Assembly: GCA_963082875.1 (NCBI GenBank)
Contig: OY720102.1
Coordinates: forward strand, 6,138,001 to 6,202,000
Direction: 5' to 3'
DNA length: 64,000 nt
DNA from: Corella eumyota
Lineage: Eukaryota; Chordata; Ascidiacea; Phlebobranchia; Corellidae
Shown: piece by piece, positions 13,001 to 25,000 of the stretch
Layout: the number at the start of each line of letters is the position of its first letter
How positions within the stretch are numbered: position 1 is the stretch's first letter
Notes under the pieces: generated by a model
The model's database searches: none
What the model was told of the DNA's origin: nothing
Seen by the model: only the letters and a program-made list of their open reading frames with translations
Translations under genes and position numbers: made by a program

Positions 13001-16000
13001 TATAAAAAAAACGGCGCCGTGGTGTAGTGGTAAGAACACTTGCTACACCACCATGAGGTCCTGGGTTCAATTCCCACTGCTCTCATGCTGTGGCGCCCTT
13101 GTGTAAGGTGCTATATAACGGGCAGAACTCCTGCTGAGGCAGCACTTAATCAGCAGCATAGTTATCAGGCAATTATAATCTATAATATCCCAGAATGCTA
13201 AAGGCAACCTAAGACTGGGCCGGAAAACTAATATTACTCTATGTTTATGTCACGTATTCGACCTTCTCACATCGAGGATAAAGATATATACAAAAAAAGT
13301 TATGTAATTGTTGATGTACAACTAATTACTTTAATTAAATTTGGTGCTGTCTAACATTTGAGTATTAAAATTTATTACTTTCAAGAGTAATAAATTGATT
13401 ATATTGTTATAGCATCGGTTGTTGAAATGCCCACCGTAATCGTAACTCCAAACAACCAAAGTGTATCCGAAGGTGAAGAAGCTATTATTTACTGCAATGC
13501 TGAAGGATTTCCAACACCCAGTGTGGAATGGCACAGAGGTAGATACATTTAAGGGTACTAATATCATAAAAAAATCAAATAGAACTTAAAAATATCTTGC
13601 TGATATAAAACCTTGTTTAAAATGTTTGACAATATGTTGTTTAAGACCATACTTACAAAATGAATAAACTTAGTTAGTGCAAAGGTAGATAGAAATTTAA
13701 TGAAGTTTTATAGACATGTCCAATACATAAATCTTCAAAATAAATATTTGTGACTTGCCTATAATTTTATTAGGTAATTCATCAAATAGAACTGTAATGC
13801 CAAATGGGAAATATGCTATATTTCATTAAAAAACAATTAATAATCCTTTAAATTAAACTTATCTAATAATACAAAAACTTTTAGCTGATGGTAAACCAAT
13901 GCCCAGTGACGTTTATGTATCTGACAACATGTTGATGATATCATCAGCTTCTATGAATGACAAGGCACAATATTACTGCACAGCTTCTAACGAACATGGA
14001 ATTGCTGAGGCAGTTGGGGCATTAGATGTAACAGGTCTGAACTGAAATTAAAATGTTCACATTTAAAAATTAAATTTGGTTTAATAAGAAAAAGTAAAAT
14101 TACTTATTTTGTTTAAAAAATTTTTATTTGTTAATCTCATAAAATTTTTCAACAGCCGAAGGAGTGCCACCTGTAGTGACAGTGTTGACCCCGGAGGTTG
14201 TTATTTTTGTGGGTGAAACAACTTTTCTTCGGTGTAATGCGACAGGAAGTCCCAGGCCCGATTTCACTTGGGACAATCGCGACTTTGGATTGTATCCCAA
14301 TGTAAGATATTTTGTTAATAATATTTTAACGGAATGATGAAAAATTGTATTTTTATTTTTGTTAGATGTTTTTGAAATGTTATATCTTAGTAAATTGAAT
14401 CTTTTTTTGAAACAATGCGTTGTTTGCTTGCCTGGTTGTCAAAATTTTTTATTGTTAGAATTAGGTTCAATTAAAGTTTGTTTTAAATTACTGGCACAAC
14501 AAACAGCAGTAATTTATTTTAAAGGCTTTTAATTTGGATATTTTCCAATTTGTGGTATAAGACTGTGTTTTGAAATTTTTTAGGCCTATCCAACTGAAGG
14601 CACTTTAAGAATATCTTCAGCGGTGTTAAACAACCAAGGTCTGTATACCTGCAATGCTCAAAATCCATTTGGTGAAGACGTTGGTTATATTCGTGTCACT
14701 GTCAAACCTAAATGTAAGTCTTCAAGTTAAATTTGTGATGACAAATTTTAATCAATTTTAAGACCGTACAGGGAACGAAATAACGGGTTGCTATTCGCTA
14801 AAAGCGAATCATCGTTTTGTAAAATTAGCGAATCGTTTTTTACAAATATATTAGAAATAGCGAATCAACCGAAAAAGGTTCAGGCAATATTAAAACTTCG
14901 TGTATATTTGTGTATTTTTACGATCTATTTTAAACCGGTTTTACACTATAATCCTGCGTAAATGTAGGTTACTATAGGGCATTTAATAACAATAACTTTC
15001 CATGTTTTAACAATGCGTAAATTTCGCTCCCGTTTAGTAGTTGCGCAATTTTTTAAATACATAACACAGCTTTAAAGTAATCAAAAATGTCTCGTTTTTC
15101 GTGCGAGATATTCTTAACGATTGTTTAACAATACGTTACATTTTAAAAATGCCACGCAACGCGTCAAGTGTTACTAACACAAAAAAAGTTTATGACTTGA
15201 ACCTAATAATTGCCTAAAAATGCGACCTCATTTTTAGCGAATCGTTTTTTAAACGTTAATTCGTACCTTGCCGTACAAGAAAGATTAAAAAATTTAAATT
15301 TAAAAATTTTTTTAAGCCTCATCTTCAAAACCAATTTGTCGAACGGAACCAAAAGACGTGACAGCATATGTTGGTACGAACAGCACGATAAACTGCGTTG
15401 TCGGTGGCAACCCACCCCCTACCATTCAGTGGGTTACCAAAGACAGAAGCCCACTTGGACCAAATGTTCGTGTAAGTATAACATTTGTTTATGTTGTTAG
15501 TATTGCTAAACTAACAATGGCATATAAGCATTTTAATGATAAGAATTTGTTTTATTATTTGACATTAAAAATAATTATCAAAAAAGCAGTCTTAAAAATC
15601 CTTTTCATTATGATTTTTAACCTTATTTAGGTTGAGGGCAGTGACATGATTATAGTCAAAGTCAATCCTTCAAATGCTGGTGACTATGTTTGTATTGCAA
15701 CCAATGAGGGCGGAGTATCTGAAAGTCACATGACCTTACATGTTATCAAGAAAGACTTGCCCACGGTAGGATACTCATAAAAATCTAAATTTTTCCAATT
15801 TCCATTAAAATTTGTAGGATATGTTAATTAGTGAGCCTTTAATTCCTGACATGAGCCGGTATGTTTTTTTCCAAATCTTTCAATAATTGAAAATTTACCA
15901 AAATAACTAACTGGTCTTAACAATACAAAACAGGTTGACATTGCACCTACTCATAATCAAAGAGTGACTGCTGGCAACGATGCTTTCTTCACTTGCACAG

Positions 16001-19000
16001 CCCCGAATCAAAATGATGCAGATATTACTTGGATTCGAGCTGACGAACAACCTTTTACAGGTAAAAGTAAAAGTTTAGAATATTGGGTAAACTTTTGTGA
16101 CTCTTTGATTCAAGAAAGAATTAATATACAGTTAAAATAGTAGTTTTAATTGATACTGTTGTTACTCGTTGTATTATATTTTTCTCGTATTGTTTCTGTT
16201 GTTTGAAATGTTAGTTTAAGAATAATAAAAACATTATTTAAAAGCTGAGAATATAATTAAAACCTGATTTGGGATGCATTTTGATTTAAAACAAATAAAA
16301 TAAATTTTTTTACAAAACTCTTGAGTAAAGTTAATAAGATTTCATCAAATCCCTTCTTGCCTATTCTATGCATGCTTTTTAATTGCTGTTTCTGATCATT
16401 TTTTTAGGGGAAACTCACTTGACCGATGACAACACGAGATTGAATTTTGAGAACATAACCCCGAAGGAAAGTGGAACTTATATCTGTGTGGCTGGTAACG
16501 TGGTTGGACATCGCGAGGTTTACGTCTACATTGATGTCATTCGTAAGTTGAACAAAAATACACAGCAGAAAAGTTTTGGTCAAAACAGAACTTTGATTTT
16601 TTTAAGTTGTTTTATGAAATTTAGATTTTTCTATTAAATAAATGTTTTGTTGAAGATTGTATTCTCCTTTTTTTGTTTTAATTTACTGTGTCAAAAAATG
16701 TGAAATAATTTTTAAAGATAAGAAATTTCTATACACTTGCTTATTATTTAAATCAACTCTGTGTATTTCACGTTGACCATTAATTATGTTCAAGCTTCTT
16801 ATTTTATCAGTCAAATTTCTGTAAGAAAGACGTTAAAATTTAGTTTTGATTTTTAGAAATCCCAATTGTATCGGTGAAACCAGCTAAGTTTATTGACCTC
16901 GAAGAAGGACAGTCAATAGATTTGGTTTGTAGCGCAATAGGGGTCCCCCCACCTTCCCTGTTTTGGCGAAAAACTTACTCTTCAAACAATCGTGAGTTTT
17001 TAAAAAAAATGTTTGTGTTTAAACAAAAATTTTATAGAAAAGTTATTTTTAAACGGCATAGCTGTGTAATAGTGCATGTGCAGTAAAAAAAACACTAACT
17101 AAGTGCATGTTCAGTAAAAAAAAAAAAAAAAAAAAACTAAAAATTATTAACTAATTACTGATGTGCAAACAGGTCCACCCACCAAGCTTACAGGATACAG
17201 AAAAAGAACACAGATGTACAGGTTAAGCAGAGTGGAGTTGGCTGATGCAGGGGATTACGAATGTGTGGCAAGAAACAGGGCCGGTGTTGATGAACAAATT
17301 GTGATGGTCATGGGTAAGTAAAAATTTTAAATTAAAAAATATGTTTATCTGAGTTTATAAATGTAAGGTTATGATATAATAATTAAAACATTGATGTCAA
17401 TAATTTTGGTTTTTACCCTTTTTTTAGTTTTTAATTTTAAAAATATGGAAACTTTTGTATTATTAGGATATTTAACTTATTAAACATTTTTAAAATTTTA
17501 ATTTATTTTTCTAACACCTCTTTGACATATTTAATAGCACATTATATTTCACCAAAAAAAATATAGAAAAATATGTTTACTATATCCTTTAAATTATTTT
17601 TGCACAATTTAAATTGTTATCTTTTTTTAGTGCACCCAAAAATTGTACCAAAGACGCCAATAGTAATAACTAGCACAGCTTTACAAACTGGGGTTATAGG
17701 TGAAGAGGTTCAGCTCAAATGCATGGCAACTGGAACACCAAATCCTATCATAAGGTGGACTAAACGAGATGACGAACTACCTGAAGGTAAAAGTCTATAA
17801 GCTTTTAAGGGGTATTATTTCTTACGGTTTTAATTAGGTTTAAATGTTTTATTTTTGACCATGTTTAAAATGGTTATTTAACCAAATGAATAAAAATAAC
17901 TCTAAACACAGAGTTACTTAGATGTAGGCTACACTCTTATTTTTTTGAAAAATAATTTAAAAAATCTCACTTTTTTTTGTAATTATATGTTTTGTTTTGT
18001 ATTTTTTTTATAGAGAGTACTCAGCAAAGAGGTGTTTTAACTATATCATCGTTAAACAATATTGATGCTGGTAATTATGTGTGTACAGCTACTAATAAAG
18101 CTGGAACAGACAGCAGTGACGTCGAATTAAGGATAGTAGGTTAGTATACAGTTTATTAAACTTCTAAATTTCATTTTCTATTTAATTTTTTTGTGGTAAA
18201 AAAGTAAATATAAAAAAGTGGGTCATGTATGTTGTCCGGCTCTAGACAAAACAACGTGCTGTTTACCATAGGAAAGAATCCGTATAATTTTCTAGCACCG
18301 TAATCCAGGCGAGAGAATTTAAGAGAGCTGTATGTTTTGTCTAGAACCAGACAACATACATGATCCAAATATTTCTTAAAATTTAATTTAATTTGTATTT
18401 GTTTTAGCTGTTCCAGTTTTGGCGATCAACCCTTCATCTAAATTATTATTGGTTAGAGGCCAATCAATGACTGTCACTTGTTCTGCAATATCTGGAACTC
18501 CTCCTGTGTCTTATGAGTGGACAAAGGTAATTTCAACTTTTGTAAACCAAACAGATTTCTTTTAATTTAAGTTTTTCAATGAAAATTTGTAAAGCCCAAC
18601 TATCAAATTTAAATTTTAACATTGTATAGATAAGATAGGGTTTGTTTAATTTTCAAGTATGTTATAAAGTTTAAAAATGTTTATTTAAACATTTAAATTA
18701 AATCACTTTTTTGTAGCTTAAAATTATAGTATAAAAATGTTAAAGCACAGGGGGTCCCTTAAATAAGCTTGTACTTACAAAATATAAACGTATATTAACA
18801 ACAGTTTTAATTATCCTGGATTTACATTATAAAACCACTACAAGAAATGTACAAGTTATTAGTTTTTTATAATAATTTATTTTGCAGAAGTCTGGGGAAA
18901 ACTCGGTATCAACACTAACAGATGGTGGAAGGTTACAAGTGTTGGCATTTGATCCTGATCAAGATGAAGGAGTTTATGTTTGTACTGCAATCAACCAGGC

Positions 19001-22000
19001 TGGGACCTCTTCAACTGAACTTGTGTTGCAAGAATCAAGTAAGCATTTTATTTTTATGTGAATATAAAAATTTGGGTATTTTTTTATTGACGAATGCAAA
19101 ATAATAACACTATACCGGCAGCATGGTGTAATGGTAAAAACACTTGCTACATCACACATGAGGTTGCGGATTTAGTTCCTACTGCTCTTATGCTGTAGCG
19201 TCCTTGAGTAAGGCACTATAAACGGCATGAACTCCTGCTGAGCCAGCACTTAATCAGCAGCATAATTACCGGGCAATTATAGTCTCTATAATATCCCAAA
19301 CTGCCACTGGCAACTCGGACTGGGTCGGAGTAACTGATGTTACTCTATGTTTAGGTCGCGCATTCGACCTTCCCACATCGAGGATAAAGATATATACAAA
19401 AAATATGTTTTAAAGTAATAATATGGTCTTTAATTTAAGTTATAGAAATAAATACAAAATGCTTATAAGGTTTTTATTTTGACAATGTTCAAATTTTTTG
19501 TTTGGTTTCGTTTTATTATCCCAAGAATTTAGGTAAATTTTTTAATACTATTGTAAAAATTATCACATAAATTATAGATTCTAAATTTTTTAACTTCTAA
19601 TTTTTTTTTTAATCTTTAATATAAGTAATATTTGAATTTTAGAACCACCTGTAGTAGACGTGTCGCCTCGTGAAGAAAGCAAATTAGTTGGTGAATCGGT
19701 GGAGTTTGTTTGCAATGTGAGGGAAGGAGAAGAAAATTTGGATCTGTCTGTTACTTGGAGAAGAATGAACGACATCGAATTTGACACAGAAAGGGTAAAA
19801 AATTTTATTTAGCAATTTAAATTTTTTCAAGATATGACTGAAAAAAATATTAAGTCAAAAAAATAATATTTTGTGCATGATTTTATTTATTAATTTAATT
19901 TATTTTTGTATAATATTTTTAAAAATAACCTATTAGAAAATTTACAACAAACTTTGATAGTAAATTAAATGAACAAGATCTTCTTGATAATCATTTTTTA
20001 AACTAAAAAAGTAAGTATTATTTTAACTTTGCAAAAGGTGATTCAAATATAATAAATAATTTTTTTTTAGACAACTACTTCAAATGGAAAGTTGGAAATA
20101 CTTGATGTTCAACTTAGTGATGCTGGTGAATATGAATGCACTGCTTCTAATTCAGTTGGATCATCATCTATATCAGCTTCATTGTCTGTTAATTGTAAGT
20201 AGTTTGTTTTAAAAAACTTTGAGTCTTTATAAATATTTTATTTAAAACCTTCTTAATTTTTAAATTGCTGTGCTTATAACAATGCAAACTGCTTCATAAG
20301 TTAAACATTTCCAAAAAATTGCTAAAATAAATAACTGTTACAAACAAAATTGTTTCTTCGGCAAAATAAAATTATAATTTCTTTGATGACATTAATAATT
20401 ATAATTTTTATATGTATTTGTTGTAACATTTTAGTGGCACCAGCTGTTGTAATATCACATAATGGGAAAGAAGATACATTTTTCACTGGTGAAGCTGTTA
20501 AAATAACTTGTAATTCTACCGGTCATCCAATGCCACAATTGTCTTTGTTCAAGGTACTGTTGCTTTATCATTAAACATTATCTAAAACAATTTTGTCCAA
20601 AGATTTTTTAATTTTTTTTTATTTTGTCGTGATAGGGTTGCAACTGTTAGCTAATGATAATGTACCTGCTTAGCAAAACAGCATTTTTGAAGGCCTATTA
20701 GTTAATGTAAAACACAATTTTGTCTATAGATATATTTAATATTTTTTATTTTGTCATGATAGGGTTGCAACTGTTAGCTGATATAGGCTTATGATAATGT
20801 ACCTGCTCAGCAAAACAGCATTTTTGAATGCATATTAGTTGGCCATCCCCATATATAAATATTCATTGTTGACTCAGCTCCTCTGTATAAATAATGCATT
20901 GTAAATTATATAAACATGTTGTTATTACCAGGATGACGTAGAGCTTGAGATGGAGGATTCTGGTGTATATCAAATCGATTCTTTAACTTCTAATGATCAG
21001 GGAATATATAAATGCTTGGCAATCAATTCTGTTGGAAGTAGTGAAGCTGTCCTTAACATTGTAGTGCATGGTAAGTGTAAAATGTTTTTTTAATTTTTTA
21101 ATAAAAAAAATTTTTTAAAGACCCAGCAAGTGTTTTAAGGTAGTTCAAATTTTTGCAGAATGAGATTTTTTAAATTGTTGTTAATTCAGAACTTCCCACT
21201 GCACGAATCGAAGCTATCCAGACAGAAATAAGATCAGGAGAGTCATTTATTTTAAGTTGTTTGGCAGGTGGAAATCCAATGCCTAATATAACATGGTCTA
21301 AATTGGTAATTATGTTTTATTTATTTTTATTGTTTTAAAATTTAAAATTTTTTCAAGAAATTTAATTTTAATAATAACCATATTTTTGAAACCACTTTAG
21401 AATGGTACTTTGTCGCCCAATGTGGTGCTAGAGGATGGTTCAATGTCTTTGGTTGGTGCAACAGAAAAAGATGCTGGTGTCTATGTTTGCACTGCAACAA
21501 GTGAAAATGGTGTCACTGAAACCAATGTGACCATTCTTGTACATGGTGTGTGTTTTACCAATTTTTACTTTTTTTATAAATAACATCAAAAAATTTGTTG
21601 ACAGAACTTTTAATGTAATTTATTTCGTTTTTTTAGCTTTTATTCCCTTTTTCTCACAAACACCATTGTCTTACCTAAGCGTCAAAATCTACAACAACAG
21701 TTTTTATACCAACTTTGAGATAAAAGTTTCATTTCGGGCAAATTTGTTGAGTGGGGTTTTGTTGTACAGTTATGGCAATATTGGAGACTTTATCAGTCTA
21801 AGTCTACACCAAGGATTTGTAAGTCAAATTTCAAATGCTAAAAATAATAATTTTTTATTGGCCCTACTTGTCAATTTTCTGCTCTACAGGCTGCATTATA
21901 ATTGTTGTTCAATGATTGCAACTCGCAGATTTTTTTTTCTTTTTTTTCATATCCCCTTAAAGTGATAGGTTTTTGATATTGTTTTATCGGGTAAGGGTGT

Positions 22001-25000
22001 GCGGTAGTGTGGCGTGCGGGTCGAACCCGAAACCTTTCGGCTCATAGTCCGATGCAATGACCGGTTCACCACACTACCGGACTAACCTGCAGATATTATT
22101 TTCCATTTTACATTTTTTTTTACAAATTGGATATTATAAATGTTATATTTTACAAATTGGATATTATAAATTAATTTTATTGTCCAATAATCTCCATTAA
22201 ATAAAGATTTTCACAAATGAATTTTTTCGCAGGTCAAATTCTCTTATGACATTGGCTCTGGTCCTGCGGTGATCCAAAGTCCCAAGCCAGTAGAACTTGG
22301 ACAATGGCACACTGTTGTGATAAGCAGAAGTGCCAAAAAAGGACGTCTTCAGTTAGATGGCGACAAACCTGTGCGAGGGGAATCACCAGGAGAGTTCAGA
22401 TACTTGGATTTGACGAGTGATTTGTATGTCGGTGGCATTCCGCAAGATATGATCGAATTTCTGCCGAACCACTTAACTAACCTTGGTCAAGATGTTGGGT
22501 TTTATGGTATGCAATATGTAAACTTTCTTTTTTTATTTAAACATTTTTTCTCCTAAACTTGTTTATGTGTTCTATAGGTTAAAAAAACTTGTTTGTGTGT
22601 TATATTAAAAGAACTGTCTATTTTACTAAAACATTATATTTAAAAGCTTGCCTTTTTCACATTTAACAAGTAAACAATTTTTTTTTCTGAAGTTGCTTTT
22701 AATTTTTAAATTATTAGACTATGTTGATTTAATGTGATAGCTTAAGGAAAAAAATTAAAAAGAATTTACTATTTTTAGGTTGTATAAGTCAACTTGAAAT
22801 CGATTCAAATATGATCAACATCGGTTCATCTGAAGACATAGTCGATACAGTCGGTATTATTCGCTGTAAGACCTGTGTGTTAAGCTCTGAGGAATCTCCT
22901 TGCCAAAATAAGGCCACATGCACTGAATCCCACACAGTCGAACAGGGATTTGTGTGTGATTGCAAGAATGGATTTATTGGAGAAACATGCCAGTTTGTGG
23001 AAAATGAATTATGTGCAGATGGTAAGTATTAGTATCTACATGCCAAAATTAGAATAAATATAATAAAAAAAAATTTTTTATTAATATTTTTTCTGTGAAA
23101 TAAAATTTAAAAAAAATGATTTTCAGGTGTTTGTGGTGCTCATGGCATTTGCGAGCAAGACCTAACCCTTGAACTGGGTTACGAATGTCAATGTGCTGAT
23201 GGGTACAGTGGGGATTTATGTCAAGATGCCCCACCTGCTCCTACCCCAGCCCCCGCTCAAATGTTAGGTATATTATTTGACAATCAACCGGAACACAGGC
23301 CCGGTTTCGAGGAGTTAAAACGAAGCCCATTAACATTTGGGGGGAGGGAAATGTTTCCAAGTAATTTGATGGCTAACAGAGTGTTGGAAGTTACCCAGTT
23401 GTCTTCCACGACAACAGAGTCTTTTGATGCCCAGAGATCAACCGTTCCTGGAGCAGTTTCCTTTAATCAGGTTTAAAATTTTACAATTTTTTTCAAAAAA
23501 AATTTAAGTTTTTCAAACACAAAAACATACAAAATTTACAACAAAACCTGTTAGTTTTTTGTTAGCCTTACAGTTTGATATTTTTTGACAGGAATCCTAC
23601 ATGATGTCATCAGAGATAAAAGTAACACAAAACCGGCGCAAAACTGACATAGAAATGAGAGTAAGAAGAAGGTCGCACAGCGACGGTTTGTTGTTGTTCA
23701 GCGAGTCAGAAAACTCCAAAGATTTTGTGTCTCTTGCCATACGGAATGATGCATTGGAGTTTAGATTCAACAGTGGTTCAGGTAAGTTGAACAAAGTGAA
23801 TACAAATAATAAGATTGTAACTTCTTTGAAAATGTTTTATAATTGTTTATATTTCTGGGGAATATTATTTTAAACTTTTGGATAGTTGTAGATTGATTTG
23901 TGTCAACCAATACTTTGTGTTTATTTGTATATCTAATAATTTCTCAATCAATATGGCTTTAAACATGACTAAAGTTACTGAAAGATATTTTAATAATTGA
24001 TTTTAATATTGGTACAGTAATACCGATTGTTCAAAAAAACAACAGCACCAACTGACTAGATGATTTAACCCTAAAATTTTTCTCTTTTTTCCAGAAACTT
24101 CTATTATTCGATCTCGTTCTTCACTCGGAGTAGACACCTGGCACTCAATCCGAGCGAACCGAAGGAAGAAAAATGTTAGGTTGGAGGTAGATGGAAAGGT
24201 AGTGGCAAGGCGAAAGACCTCTGGATCAGATCACCTGGATGTGAGTGGTCCTCTCTACATCGGAGGAGTGAAATTTTGGGAGAGAATTCCAGCCAAAGTG
24301 AATGTAAGGGATGGATTTGACGGATGTGTTGAACAGGTAAGATATTTTTATTTGATAAAATCTTTAAACCTATGATCCCAAAGATTATTATTTAATTGAT
24401 TTTCAATTTGATTGTAATATTTAGGCAAGTAATTTCTTAATAAAGGTATTGATAATACCAAGTTCAATAATGAGTGTATGTTAAATTGGATACATCATTA
24501 AAAGTTTGCTTTTGTTTTAGCTCCGAATCAATGAAATAAATTATCCACTTGATGATACGTTTGTAAAGAAAAATACAAAGTTATGTCAAGTTGAATCAAA
24601 ACCACAAGCTGATGAAGCTGCATCAGGTGAATATATTCAAGTCTTATATAGTACCGTCATTATAATTAATAAATTAAAAACTTTTTAATTTTCGACAAAT
24701 TATTTGTTACAAAACTATTTTTGTTTTAATTAAGCGCCTATGTATTTAGATTTAAATGACATGCCCATCCAGCCACGTTATTTGGCAAAATTTTCGGGAA
24801 ATTCCTATGCAGCTTTTGCACCAAGTAAATTCCCACACGATGGAGCTGCAGAGCAAATTACCATCGAGTTTAGAACCAATGGACCTGAAGGGCTTTTGTT
24901 GTTCCATGGAGAGGTCAGTGTGGAAAATATAACTTACTTAAAACACTTGACGATTTTATTTTAAAAACCAAACTTTTAATTTTTGTTTGATTTTCTAGGA

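Noticed and set aside
21992-22085. A functional tRNA gene on the minus strand
   Set aside because: The anticodon arm has a wrong loop size and the acceptor stem cannot be formed; the core recurs at 36.4 kb as a fragment.
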